Shown: positions 9,422 to 17,023 of the stretch, one piece after another
How the letters are laid out: every line of letters starts with the position of its first letter
Position numbering within the stretch: position 1 is the stretch's first letter
NCBI RefSeq assembly: GCF_003427025.1
Contig: NZ_QVAI01000012.1
Span: forward strand, 172,921-236,920
Direction: 5' to 3'
DNA length: 64,000 nt
From: Jiangella endophytica
GTDB taxonomy: Bacteria > Actinomycetota > Actinomycetes > Jiangellales > Jiangellaceae
Notes under the pieces: model-generated
The model's input: only the letters and a program-made list of their open reading frames with translations
The model's database searches: none
Told to the model about the DNA's origin: nothing
Position numbers and translations under genes: made by a program

Positions 9422-10138
9422 ATGTGCGGACGGTACGCGGTCAGCCAGAGCGCCGACGACCTCGCCGACGAGTTCGGTGTCGAGCGGGCGGAGGTGCGCG
9501 AGCGCCTCGACCCCGACTGGAACGTCGCCCCGACCAAGAAGGTCTACGCGGTGCTCTCGCGCGGGAGGAAGGACGAGCCCGCCGAGCCGCCGGTGCGCCG
9601 GCTGCGCACGCTGCGGTGGGGCCTGGTGCCGTCGTGGGCCAAGGACGTCGCCATCGGGAACCGGCTGATCAACGCGCGGGTCGAGACCGCGGCGGAGAAG
9701 CCGGCGTTCCGCAAGGCGTTCGCGCTGCGCCGGTGCATCCTCCCGGCCGACGGCTTCTACGAGTGGCGCGGTGAGAAGGGGCAGAAGCAGCCGTTCTTCA
9801 TCCACCCGAAGGACGGCTCGCTGGCCATGGCCGGGCTGTACGAGATCTGGCGCGACAAGAGCAAGCCCGAGGACGCCGACGACGCGTTCGTGTGGTCCGT
9901 GGTCATCCTCACCACCGACGCCACCGACGACGTCGGCCAGATCCACGACCGCATGCCCATGCTGGTCGGACCGGAGAGCTGGGACCGCTGGCTCGATCCC
10001 GGCAGCACCGACGCCGACGACGTGACGCGGCTGCTGACCCCGGCCGTGCCGGGCGTCCTCGACGCCTATCCGGTGTCGACCGACGTCAACAAGGTCGGCA
10101 ACAACGGCCCGCACCTCGTCGACCCGGTGGAGCTGTGA
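9422..10138 (+). CDS. SRAP-domain abasic-site DNA-protein crosslinking protein (YedK/HMCES-like)
   Basis: A 238-aa SOS-response-associated peptidase family protein. After removal of Met1, Cys2 (MCGRY) is the residue that forms a stable thiazolidine crosslink to abasic sites in single-stranded DNA. The other active-site residues are all present: Asn34 (WNVAPT), Glu114 (FYEWRG) and His175 (HDRMP). This start is forced by Cys2; longer upstream readings are not plausible. The TGA shares its A with the next ATG (TGATG), which links it to the hydrolase gene. Confidence 0.95.
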   Translation: MCGRYAVSQSADDLADEFGVERAEVRERLDPDWNVAPTKKVYAVLSRGRKDEPAEPPVRRLRTLRWGLVPSWAKDVAIGNRLINARVETAAEKPAFRKAFALRRCILPADGFYEWRGEKGQKQPFFIHPKDGSLAMAGLYEIWRDKSKPEDADDAFVWSVVILTTDATDDVGQIHDRMPMLVGPESWDRWLDPGSTDADDVTRLLTPAVPGVLDAYPVSTDVNKVGNNGPHLVDPVEL

Positions 10139-10773
10139 TGGCGCCGGTCCGGACCACGGTGAGCACCCCCATCGGCGAGGCCGCGTTCTGGACCGATGCC
10201 GCCGACGAGCCCCGGCTGCGGCTGGTGCTGGGCCACGGCGCCGGTGGCGGGCCGAAGGCGGCCGACCTCGAGGCGCTGTCCCGCGAGCTGCCGGCCCAGG
10301 GCGTCACCGTCGTCCGGTTCGAGCAGCCGTGGCGGCTGGCCGGCAAGAAGGTCGCGCCGCGCCCGCCGGTGCTCGACGAGGCCTGGCTGGCGGCGCTCGC
10401 GACGCTGCCGCGCGACGTGCCGCTGGTGCTCGGCGGACGCAGCTCCGGCGCCCGCGTCGCCTGCCGCACCGCCGCCGAACTGGACGCCGCCGGCGTGGTC
10501 TGCCTGGCATTCCCGCTGCACCTGCCCGGCAAGCCTCAGGCGTCGCGGCTGCCCGAGCTGACCGGCGCCGCCGAGAAGCTGCCCGTACTCGTCGTCCAGG
10601 GTGAGCGCGACACCTTCGGGGGTCCGGGCGAGTTCCCGGCCGGCCCGCACCGGCTGGTCACGATCCCCGGCGCCGACCATGGAATGCGGGTGCTCAAGGG
10701 CCACTCGCAGCGCGAGGCGATCGACGCCGTCGTGGCCGCCGTCAGCGCGTTCCTGGCCCCGCTGGGGGAATGA
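10138..10773 (+). CDS. Alpha/beta hydrolase, dienelactone hydrolase-like
   Basis: A 211-aa compact alpha/beta hydrolase. LVLGHGAGGGPKAAD near residue 25-40 forms the oxyanion region. The nucleophile elbow GGRSSGA (near residue 100) supplies Ser, VVQGERDTFG supplies the acidic residue and PGADHGM supplies His. It resembles the KANL3/Tex30-like small hydrolases; the substrate is unknown. It is coupled to the SRAP gene by a one-base overlap. Its last codons contain the -35 element of the downstream sigR promoter. Confidence 0.8.
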   Translation: MAPVRTTVSTPIGEAAFWTDAADEPRLRLVLGHGAGGGPKAADLEALSRELPAQGVTVVRFEQPWRLAGKKVAPRPPVLDEAWLAALATLPRDVPLVLGGRSSGARVACRTAAELDAAGVVCLAFPLHLPGKPQASRLPELTGAAEKLPVLVVQGERDTFGGPGEFPAGPHRLVTIPGADHGMRVLKGHSQREAIDAVVAAVSAFLAPLGE

Positions 10774-10792
10774 ACCGGGCACCGTCGCCGTT
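10767..10792 (+). promoter_or_regulatory. SigR-type autoregulatory promoter for sigR
   Basis: GGAAT at 10767-10771, exactly 18 bases, then GTT at 10790-10792. This equals the GGAAT-N18-GTT consensus known for SigR/SigH-type redox sigma factors. It lies 41 bases upstream of a possible early start (GTG 10834) and 137 bases upstream of ATG 10930. It overlaps the stop codon of the preceding hydrolase gene. Autoregulation of sigR from such a promoter is established in Streptomyces. Confidence 0.8.
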
Positions 10793-10929
10793 GACCCCAA
10801 CGGAACGACAGAGTCTTGGAGGTTCAGCTGACTGTGGGTGCAACGTGCTTGGAGCGACCGGTGTCCGAGGACACGGGAAGCGACGGCCGGGCGACGTGGG
10901 AAGCCATGACGCCGGTAGACTTGACGGCG

Positions 10930-11529
10930 ATGGCTGATCAGGAGAGTGACGAGCAGCGCACGCAGCGGTTCGAGCGCGATGCGTTGCCGTTCCTCGACCA
11001 GTTGTACTCGGCGGCGCTGCGCATGACGCGCAACGCGAGCGATGCCGAGGACCTGGTCCAGGAGACGTTCGCGAAGGCCTACGCCTCGTTCCACCAGTTC
11101 AAGGAGGGAACGAACCTCAAGGCGTGGCTCTACCGCATCCTGACCAACACCTTCATCAACACCTACCGCAAGAAGCAGCGCGAGCCGCAGCAGAGCGCCA
11201 CCGAGGAGATCGAGGACTGGCAGATGGCCCGGGCCGAGGCGCACACCTCGTCCGGCCTGCTCTCGGCCGAGGCCGAGGCACTGGCGCACCTGCCCGACTC
11301 CGACGTGAAGAACGCCCTGCAGGAGATCCCCGAGGAGTTCCGCATCGCGGTCTACCTCGCCGATGTCGAGGGCTTCCCGTACAAGGAGATCGCCGACATC
11401 ATGGGGACACCCATCGGCACGGTGATGTCCAGGCTGCACCGTGGCCGCCGTCAGCTGCGCGGGCTGCTCGAGGACTACGCCCGCGAGCGTGGGCTGGTGC
11501 CGAAGGTCACTCAGGAGGTCGGGGGATGA
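10930..11529 (+). CDS. sigR: ECF RNA polymerase sigma factor, SigR/SigH type
   Basis: A 199-aa group-4 sigma factor for thiol-oxidative stress. Region 2 ([35 protein letters not shown]...[29 protein letters not shown]) and region 4 ([44 protein letters not shown]) closely match the SigR/SigH family. The reading frame stays open upstream. GTG 10834 behind GGAGG at 10818-10822 would add a 32-residue extension, and ATG 10906 would add 8. A longer unstable isoform is known for Streptomyces SigR. The TGA overlaps the rsrA ATG (ATGA), coupling sigma and anti-sigma synthesis. Confidence 0.95.
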   Translation: MADQESDEQRTQRFERDALPFLDQLYSAALRMTRNASDAEDLVQETFAKAYASFHQFKEGTNLKAWLYRILTNTFINTYRKKQREPQQSATEEIEDWQMARAEAHTSSGLLSAEAEALAHLPDSDVKNALQEIPEEFRIAVYLADVEGFPYKEIADIMGTPIGTVMSRLHRGRRQLRGLLEDYARERGLVPKVTQEVGG

Positions 11530-11804
11530 GCTGCGACGACAACGAGGTCGACTGCGCTGAGGTTCTCGATCGGGTCTACGTCTTCTTCGATCACGAGCTC
11601 GAAGGCGACCGCGCCCTGACGTACGACGAGATCAAGGCGCATCTCGACGACTGTCAGCCGTGCCTGTCGACCTACGACATCGAGCGCGTCATCCGCGAGG
11701 CTGTCGCCCGCGCCTGCGGCTGCGACCACGCGCCCGACGAGCTGCGGCTGAAGATCCGCGCTCGCATCCAGGAGGTCCGGGTGCAGATGACCCGGACGCC
11801 CTGA
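11526..11804 (+). CDS. rsrA: Redox-sensing zinc anti-sigma factor RsrA
   Basis: A 92-aa ZAS-family anti-sigma factor. The zinc/redox signature H39-x3-C43-x2-C46 (AHLDDCQPC) is intact, with additional Cys at 3 and 10. In this family, oxidation of the Cys residues to a disulfide releases zinc and frees SigR. The C-terminal [18 protein letters not shown] segment matches the usual RsrA tail. It overlaps sigR by four bases, so the pair is made together. The mycothiol system anti-sigma label applies to this group. Confidence 0.94.
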   Translation: MSCDDNEVDCAEVLDRVYVFFDHELEGDRALTYDEIKAHLDDCQPCLSTYDIERVIREAVARACGCDHAPDELRLKIRARIQEVRVQMTRTP

Positions 11805-11822
11805 CCAACAGACGTCGCACAC

Positions 11823-11865
11823 ACGAGAGCCCCGGCCCTGCCGCTGCAGGTACCGGGGCTCTCGT
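11823..11865 (+). terminator. Hairpin terminator after rsrA
   Basis: A perfect 13-bp stem, ACGAGAGCCCCGG (11823-11835) against CCGGGGCTCTCGT (11853-11865), with a 17-base loop, 18 bases after the rsrA stop. There is no T tract, as is usual in high-GC actinobacteria. It could act in both directions and also end transcription from the bL37 side. Confidence 0.75.
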
Positions 11866-11881
11866 CGGTGCGGTGCGCCCA

Positions 11882-11963
11882 AGGGGCTGGCTAACGGATC
11901 TTCGGCGGCGCGGATCGACGACTGGACGCCGCCCGCATCCACCAATATCCGTCAGACACCCCT
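11882..11963. repeat. Dispersed palindromic element, family F, short copy
   Basis: AGGGGCTGGCTAACGGAT (11882-11899) is inverted relative to ATCCGTCAGACACCCCT (11947-11963). The core TTCGGCGGCGCGGATCGACG, then ACTGGACGCCGCCCGCA, is nearly identical to the copy at 28-185. The right end runs into the TAG stop codon (11962-11964) of the bL37 gene, exactly as the other copy does at the rsgA stop. Confidence 0.65.
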
Positions 11964-12036
11964 AGGAGTTGGGGCGCTTGCCGTGGTTGGCGGCGCTCTT
12001 CTTGCGCGAACGGCGCTTGCGTGCCTTCTTGCCCAT
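11962..12036 (-). CDS. Large ribosomal subunit protein bL37
   Basis: A 24-aa, extremely basic peptide: it starts MGKKARKRRSRKK and ends ANHGKRPNS. The ANHGKRPN ending is the signature of the tiny actinobacterial ribosomal protein bL37, first recognised in mycobacterial ribosome structures. A GAGAGGAG ribosome binding site lies about 11 bases upstream of the ATG. It is transcribed alone, downstream of the DUF5317-type gene. Its TAG stop lies in the edge of a palindromic repeat. Such genes are usually missed because of length. Confidence 0.88.
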   Translation of the reverse strand: MGKKARKRRSRKKSAANHGKRPNS

Positions 12037-12115
12037 GGCGAGCTGACTCCTCTCCGGGATCGGTGTGTGCTGCCGACGGCCGGACCGCCGGGATCCGCAG
12101 ATGACGGTGCGACCG

Positions 12116-12811
12116 TCACGCGGTGACGCGCGGCGACTCCGGCGCGGTCGCGTCGTCGTCCATTGTCGCATGACCGGCGGCCGGTTCCGGCGGGGGCGGT
12201 GGCGGGGCGGACGGCCGGGGCCGCGGCACGGGCCGCTGCTGGGGCCGTCGGGGCGTCTCGGCGCGCTCGCGGGCCGACGCCGTACGCCGTCCGGTCATCG
12301 CCGTGGCCAGCGCGGCCGCGACACCCGCCGCGACCGCGACGTCGCCCGGGCTGACCGCCTCCGGGCTGGGCGGGAACGCGACCGGGATGGTCTTGCCCAG
12401 CCACCGCAGCCGGGTGTCGTCGGCGGCGACCGTGACGACGCCCTCCTCGGGCCGCTCGGCGACCGTCGTCTCGACGCCGGCCCGCACCTGTGCCGACGGC
12501 GACACCGGCATGCCGCCGTTGAGCAGGATGACCAGGCCGTTCGCGGCCAGTCCGAGGGCGATCAGCCGGGCGCCGTGGTACTCGCGGTTGAGCCAGGCGT
12601 AGAAGCCGATGGTGAACCAGCACAGCGCGGTCATGACGGGCAGCAGCGGCTCCCAGGCCCAGCTGCCGCCGACGCCGATGGCGTACGCGCCGAGCGCGGT
12701 GAGGATGAGCCGGCTGCGGATCGGTGGCCGTTCGCCGAGCCGACGCAGGCGCCCGCCGCGTGCGTACCCCGCCGCCAGGCCGGCGGCCAGGGCGAGCAGG
12801 AGGAGCGCCAT
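12116..12811 (-). CDS. DUF5317-like membrane protein
   Basis: A 231-aa protein with an N-terminal helix, RGGRLRRLGERPPIRSRLIL, then helices around WAWEPLLPVMTALCWFTIGFYAWLN and ARLIALGLAANGLVILLNGGMPVS. This arrangement is typical of actinobacterial DUF5317 proteins. A further helix (GDVAVAAGVAAALATAMTG) is followed by a long Pro/Arg-rich cytoplasmic tail. Function is unknown. It is divergent from the biotin-carrier gene and upstream of the bL37 gene on the same strand, separated by 79 bases. Confidence 0.72.
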   Translation of the reverse strand: MALLLLALAAGLAAGYARGGRLRRLGERPPIRSRLILTALGAYAIGVGGSWAWEPLLPVMTALCWFTIGFYAWLNREYHGARLIALGLAANGLVILLNGGMPVSPSAQVRAGVETTVAERPEEGVVTVAADDTRLRWLGKTIPVAFPPSPEAVSPGDVAVAAGVAAALATAMTGRRTASARERAETPRRPQQRPVPRPRPSAPPPPPPEPAAGHATMDDDATAPESPRVTA

Positions 12812-12912
12812 ATCATCATCCTGACCTGGCCCGGCGCCGAACCGGGGACGCCACGCCCGGGAGTCAGCAGCTTCGTGGTGGAATGCTCCGAGCAGGCGAG
12901 AGGAGTCAGCGC

Positions 12913-13128
12913 GTGGCCGAGATGGTCGCCGCCGAGATGGTGGCGAATGTCCACTCCGTGGCGGTATCCGTGGGTGACCAGGTCGATGCGGGGGCGACCC
13001 TGCTGGTCCTGGAGTCCATGAAGATGGAGATCCCGGTGTTGTGCGAGGACGGCGGACTCGTGTCCGAAGTCAAGGTCGGCCCAGGCGACGTCGTCCAGGA
13101 GGGCGACGTGCTGGTCGTCATCTCGTGA
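12913..13128 (+). CDS. Biotin/lipoyl carrier-domain protein
   Basis: A 71-aa stand-alone carrier domain. The biotinylation motif ESMKME near residue 40 presents the acceptor Lys, flanked by the two-fold repeated strands typical of biotinyl domains (SVGDQVDAGATLLVLE; VGPGDVVQEGDVLVVIS). The GTG at 12913 follows AGAGGAG by 8 bases. No carboxylase subunit is nearby, so its partner enzyme is unknown. The TGA overlaps the next GTG start (GTGA). Confidence 0.88.
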   Translation: MAEMVAAEMVANVHSVAVSVGDQVDAGATLLVLESMKMEIPVLCEDGGLVSEVKVGPGDVVQEGDVLVVIS

Positions 13129-13517
13129 CCGCGCTCGGTCCAGGCCTGACGGCGAGCGAGTCGCACACCGTCACCGAGGTCGACACCGCGCTGGCGGTGG
13201 GCTCCGGCGACGTCCCCGTGCTGGCGACGCCGCGGCTGCTGGCGTGGATGGAGGCCGTGACCGTGGCCGCCGTCGAGGACGTACTCGCCGACGGCGACAC
13301 CACGGTGGGCACTCGGGTCGAGGTCGATCACGTCGCGGCGAGCACGCTCGGCGCCCTCGTGGAGGTGCGCGGCGAACTGGCCGCCGTCGACGGGCGGACC
13401 CTGCGGTTCGACGTCGTCGCTCTGGACGGCGACGGCGAGCCGGTGGGCCGTGGGACGATCACCCGCGCCGTCGTGGGGCGCGAGCGGTTCCTGGCTCGTT
13501 GGGCTCAGCGCGCGTAG
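13125..13517 (+). CDS. Hotdog-fold acyl-CoA thioesterase, FlK-like
   Basis: A 130-aa single hotdog domain like the fluoroacetyl-CoA thioesterase FlK family. Residues matching that catalytic set are present: Thr35 (LATP), Glu43 (WMEAV) and His69 (VEVDHVAAS). Real substrates are unknown; homologues are widespread and most are not fluoroacetate-specific. The start overlaps the biotin-carrier stop by four bases, so the two proteins are made together. The 3' end overlaps the convergent small membrane gene by 13 bases. Confidence 0.8.
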   Translation: MTALGPGLTASESHTVTEVDTALAVGSGDVPVLATPRLLAWMEAVTVAAVEDVLADGDTTVGTRVEVDHVAASTLGALVEVRGELAAVDGRTLRFDVVALDGDGEPVGRGTITRAVVGRERFLARWAQRA

Positions 13518-13663
13518 GGGTGCGTGGGCAGGGTCGGCGACCAGTCGTCCTCGGTCCGCGGGAGCGGATGCCGAGGGCCGCCGTCCTTGACCGTCCACCG
13601 GGCCGCGGAGACCGCGGCGGCGAGCGCGACTGCCAGGACGAGAAGAACGAATACTGTGCTCAT
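13505..13663 (-). CDS. Small single-pass membrane protein
   Basis: A 52-aa peptide: one N-terminal hydrophobic helix (MSTVFVLLVLAVALAAAVS) followed by a short polar, Pro-rich tail (DGGPRHPLPRTEDDWSPTLP). No family is recognised. The ATG at 13663 is divergent from the GlxA-type regulator across a 93-base region with repeated CTGCCA sites, so it may be that regulator's target. No clear Shine-Dalgarno sequence is seen. Confidence 0.5.
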   Translation of the reverse strand: MSTVFVLLVLAVALAAAVSAARWTVKDGGPRHPLPRTEDDWSPTLPTHPYAR

Positions 13664-13690
13664 GGCAGTAATTCTGCTCTCCTCGTGATT

Positions 13691-13747
13691 CTGCCAACAG
13701 TGGCAGGACTGCCAGTAGGCATCGACTTCCTGCCAGTCGTCTGGCAG
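13691..13747. promoter_or_regulatory. CTGCCA/TGGCAG operator cluster
   Basis: Two inverted repeats, CTGCCA-N4-TGGCAG at 13691-13706 and CTGCCA-N6-TGGCAG at 13730-13747, plus a single CTGCCA at 13709-13714. The three CTGCCA blocks start 18 and 21 bases apart, close to two helical turns. The array lies immediately upstream of the AraC/GlxA-type gene and of the divergent small membrane gene. Confidence 0.6.
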
Positions 13748-13756
13748 ACTGTCTGA

Positions 13757-14719
13757 ATGCTGCGAAATGTCGCTGTCCTGGTGCTCGACGGCGTCGCGCC
13801 GTTCGAGCTCGGCGTGCTCTGTGAGGCGTTCGGCATCGACCGCTCCGAGCAGGGTCTGCCCGTCATGGACTTCGACCTGTGCGGGCCGTCTCCGCAGGTC
13901 CGCACGTCGCTCGGGTTCGGGGTGACGCTCGAGCACGGCCTCGACCGCCTCGAGTCGGCCGACCTCGTCGGCGTGCCGGCCGTGCCGCGGATGAACCCGG
14001 TGCCCGACGACGTGCTCGACGCGCTGCGCACCGCCGTCGACCGTGGCGCGCGGGTGCTGTCGGTCTGCTCCGGCGCGTTCGTGCTCGGCGCCGCCGGCCT
14101 GCTCGACGGCCGCCACTGCACCACGCACTGGATGTACAGCGACGAGCTGTCCGCCCGGTTCCCCGCGGCCAAGGTCGACCCCGGCGTCCTCTACGTCGAC
14201 GACGACCCGATCATCACCAGCGCCGGCACGGCCGCCGGGCTGGACGCCAGCCTGCACCTGTGGCGCAAGGAGTTCGGCGCCGACGCCGCGGCCATGGTGG
14301 CCCGGCGCATGGTCGTCCCGCCACACCGCGACGGCGGCCAGGCGCAGTTCATCGAGGCGCCCATCCGCGCCACCCCGGCCCGCACGCTGGCCGGCGTCGT
14401 CGACTACATGGTCGCCCACCTCGACCAGGACCTCGCCGTCGACGACCTCGCGGCGCTGGCCAACATGTCGCCGCGCACGTTCGCCCGCCGGTTCCGCGCC
14501 GAGACCGGCACCACGCCGTACGAATGGCTGCTGACGGCCCGGCTGGCGGCCGCGCAGCGCATGCTCGAACGCGGCGACGACGTCGTCGAGACGGTGGCCG
14601 CACGGGCCGGTTTCGGCACCGCGGCGGCCATGCGGCACCACTTCGCCAAGCGGCTGGGCACCACGCCGCAGGCCTACCGGGCGGCGTTCTGCGACCGCCG
14701 CCCGGCATCCACCGCCTGA
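13757..14719 (+). CDS. GlxA-family transcriptional regulator (GATase1-like + AraC HTH)
   Basis: A 320-aa regulator. Residues 1-190 form a DJ-1/PfpI-like GATase1 domain with the Cys elbow VLSVCSGAFVLGAAGLL. The C-terminal 100 residues contain two AraC helix-turn-helix motifs (LAALANMSPRTFARRFRAETGTTPYEWL; VAARAGFGTAAAMRHHFAKRLGTTPQAYR). Members of this group regulate diverse metabolic genes, and the ligand is unknown. An array of CTGCCA palindromes directly upstream suggests autoregulation. A palindromic element follows 5 bases after the stop. Confidence 0.9.
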   Translation: MLRNVAVLVLDGVAPFELGVLCEAFGIDRSEQGLPVMDFDLCGPSPQVRTSLGFGVTLEHGLDRLESADLVGVPAVPRMNPVPDDVLDALRTAVDRGARVLSVCSGAFVLGAAGLLDGRHCTTHWMYSDELSARFPAAKVDPGVLYVDDDPIITSAGTAAGLDASLHLWRKEFGADAAAMVARRMVVPPHRDGGQAQFIEAPIRATPARTLAGVVDYMVAHLDQDLAVDDLAALANMSPRTFARRFRAETGTTPYEWLLTARLAAAQRMLERGDDVVETVAARAGFGTAAAMRHHFAKRLGTTPQAYRAAFCDRRPASTA

Positions 14720-14723
14720 CGAG

Positions 14724-14880
14724 AAATGATCACGTCAAGTGGGGGTGCTCCCGCTCCCACAGGCATGCATGCCTAGTGGGGCGAGCACTCGCCTGGGCCA
14801 GTACGGCCGAGGACTCCGTTCGCTTCCCCAGGAATGCATGCCTATGGGAGCGGGAGCACCCCCACTGAACGTGATCATTT
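14724..14880. repeat. Dispersed palindromic element, family E, copy 1
   Basis: Terminal arms of 36 bases (14724-14759 and 14845-14880) match as inverted repeats at 34 of 36 positions; each begins AAATGATCACGT and contains GTGGGGGTGCTCCCGC. Inside are a second pair of arms built on AGGCATGCAT. The element fills the gap between two convergent genes. A related element is at 40081-40235. Short open frames across it (peptides with QACMP and APPLNVII) are shared by the two copies but have no ribosome binding site. Confidence 0.75.
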
Positions 14881-14888
14881 CGGCGGGG

Positions 14889-16553
14889 TCAGATGCCGGT
14901 GGTCGAGCGCGGGTAGGCGACCTTCGGGTCGCACTGGACGTTGACGAGGTACGGCACGCCGGCGTCGAACGCGCGGCGCAGCGCCGGGCCGACGTCGCCG
15001 GGCTCGGTGACGGTCTCGCCGGCGCCGCCGAGGGCCTCGACGACGGCGTCGTAGCCGGTCTCGGGGCGCAGGTCGGCGGCGACGTCGTAGCCGTACAGGA
15101 AGCGCATGGGGTGCTTCTCCAGGCCCCACGCGCCGTTGTTGCCGACCACCATGACCACTGGCAGGTCGTGCCGGACCAGGGTGTCGACGTCCATCAGCGA
15201 CATGCCGGCGGCGCCGTCGCCGTAGAGCAGCACGACCTGGCTGTCGGGGCGGGCCAGCCGGGCGGCCGCCGCGGCCCCCGCGCCGGCGCCGAGGCAGCCG
15301 TACGGGCCGGGGTCGAGCCAGCAGCCGGGCTTCCCGGGCTCGATCAGCTTGCCGGCCCACGACACGAAGTCGCCGCCGTCGCCGATGACCACGGCGTCGT
15401 CGTCGAGGACGCGGTTGAGCTCGCCGTAGATGCGCGCCGGGTGGATCGGCTCGCCCTCCGACACCAGCAGCGGCGCGTCGCGTTCGACGGCGGCGGCCGC
15501 CTGATCGCGGAGGCCGTTGGCCCAGTCGTCCCAGCGGCGTGTCGCCCGCAGCTGGTGCAGGATGCCGTCGAGCACCAGGGTGAGGTCGCCGGCGGCGCCG
15601 GCGGCCAGCTCGACATGCTTGGCGAGGCCCTCGGGGGAGTCGGTGACGTGCACGACCTTCGCCGGTGCCGAGCCGTCGGAGCCGCCGAACGTGCCGAACC
15701 CGAGCCGGAAGTCCAGCGGCGTGCCGACCACGACCACGAGGTCGGCGTTCTTGAACGCGGCCGACCGAGCCCGGTTGACCAGCAGCCGGTGGCCCTTCGG
15801 CAGCACACCGCGGCCCATGCCGTTGGCCACCACCGGGATGCCGGTCTCGTCGGCGAAGCGCAGCGCGGCCTCCTCGGCGCCGTCCATCCAGACGTCCGAG
15901 CCGAGCACGACGACCGGGTGCCGGGCCTCGCCGATCAGGGTGGCGATGGCGGTGAGGCTGTCGGGGTCGGGTTCCGCCCGCGGCGCCGGCGGGGTGAGCT
16001 CGAGCGTGACGTCGGCGAAGCTGTACAGCTCGTCCATCGGGACGTCGACGAACACCGGCCCGCGGTGCGCCGACCGCGCCACGCTGAGCGCGCGGTCGAT
16101 GACGCCGCCGACGTCGGCGGCCTTGTGCGCCGTCGTCGACAGCTTGGTGACCGGCGCCAGCAGCGGCGGGTGGTCCAGTTCCTGCAGCGCGCCGGTGCCC
16201 CAGCGCCAGGCCGGTGCGCGGCCGCCGACGGCCAGCAGCGGGACGCCGCTGAAGTGCGCCTGCGCGATGCCGCTGATGCCGTTGGTGACGCCCGGGCCCG
16301 CGGTGAGCACGACCAGCCCGGGCTCGCGGGTGAGCTTCGCGGTGGCCTCGGCGCCGAAGACGGCGGTCTGCTCGTGGCGCACGTCGACGATGCGGGTCGG
16401 CGACTCGGCCTTGACCACGGCGTCGTACAGCGGGAACACGTGGGCGCCGGACAGCGTCCACATGGTGCCGACGCCGTGCGCCTCGGCGACGGCCAGGGCG
16501 TGCTGGCCGGCGTGGCCGTTCAGGGTGAGATCTTTGCGCTGCGAAATACTCAC
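14889..16553 (-). CDS. Thiamine-pyrophosphate enzyme, acetolactate synthase large-subunit-like
   Basis: A 554-aa three-domain TPP enzyme: an N-terminal pyrimidine-binding domain with the activating Glu in VRHEQTAVF, a central domain, and a C-terminal pyrophosphate domain with GDG...N motif (YGDGAAGMSLMD to VVGNN). It resembles mycobacterial IlvG-type acetolactate synthases but lacks an adjacent small subunit and other ilv genes. It may act on another 2-oxoacid. The GTG start overlaps the stop of the MarR gene (GTGA), so the regulator and enzyme are co-transcribed. Confidence 0.85.
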   Translation of the reverse strand: MSISQRKDLTLNGHAGQHALAVAEAHGVGTMWTLSGAHVFPLYDAVVKAESPTRIVDVRHEQTAVFGAEATAKLTREPGLVVLTAGPGVTNGISGIAQAHFSGVPLLAVGGRAPAWRWGTGALQELDHPPLLAPVTKLSTTAHKAADVGGVIDRALSVARSAHRGPVFVDVPMDELYSFADVTLELTPPAPRAEPDPDSLTAIATLIGEARHPVVVLGSDVWMDGAEEAALRFADETGIPVVANGMGRGVLPKGHRLLVNRARSAAFKNADLVVVVGTPLDFRLGFGTFGGSDGSAPAKVVHVTDSPEGLAKHVELAAGAAGDLTLVLDGILHQLRATRRWDDWANGLRDQAAAAVERDAPLLVSEGEPIHPARIYGELNRVLDDDAVVIGDGGDFVSWAGKLIEPGKPGCWLDPGPYGCLGAGAGAAAAARLARPDSQVVLLYGDGAAGMSLMDVDTLVRHDLPVVMVVGNNGAWGLEKHPMRFLYGYDVAADLRPETGYDAVVEALGGAGETVTEPGDVGPALRRAFDAGVPYLVNVQCDPKVAYPRSTTGI

Positions 16554-17008
16554 GCGGTCACCGTACCGGAATCCACGCGTCGATCATGGCGTAGTGGCGT
16601 GAGTGCCTCGTGCAGGGCCCGCAGCTGCGCCTCGTCGAGCCGGAGCAGGTCGGCCGGCGGCGCGTACATGGCCCGCACCAGCTCCGCCCGCATGGCCGCC
16701 CCGCGCGGCGTCAGGACCACGAGCCGGGCCCGCCGGTCGGCCGGGTGCACCCGGCGTTCCGCGAGGTCGAGGCGTTGCAGGCGGTCGACGGTCCAGGTGG
16801 CCGTGGATGCGTCGCACTGCCACTCGGCGGCCAGCTCCTTCATCGTCCGGCCGTCCTGGTCGTCCAGCGAGTGCAGCGCCTTGTACTCGTTCGCCGTCAG
16901 GCCGAGCCGGGCCAGGACGGCGTCGCGCTCGGGGCGGGACCGTACGAGGAGGTCGAACATCAGCCGCCAGGTGTCGGCGGCGAGCGTGGCGTGGTCGTCG
17001 GCGGGCAC
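16550..17008 (-). CDS. MarR-family transcriptional regulator
   Basis: A 152-aa winged-helix protein: ANEYKALHSLDDQDGRTMKELAAEWQCDASTATWTVDRLQRLDLAERRVHPADRRARLVVLTPRG contains the recognition helix and the wing DRRAR. GTG 17008 is chosen here; a TTG at 17038 would add ten residues but would lie inside the putative operator. The stop overlaps the TPP enzyme start by four bases. It is divergent from the luciferase-like gene and probably regulates both directions. Confidence 0.85.
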   Translation of the reverse strand: MPADDHATLAADTWRLMFDLLVRSRPERDAVLARLGLTANEYKALHSLDDQDGRTMKELAAEWQCDASTATWTVDRLQRLDLAERRVHPADRRARLVVLTPRGAAMRAELVRAMYAPPADLLRLDEAQLRALHEALTPLRHDRRVDSGTVTA

Positions 17009-17023
17009 GTCGCCAGCATACTG

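Noticed and set aside
14739..14880. Small ORF inside family E copy 1 (peptide with QACMP and APPLNVII)
   Set aside because: A similar peptide can be read from copy 2, but this follows from DNA similarity of the palindrome. No Shine-Dalgarno sequence is present.
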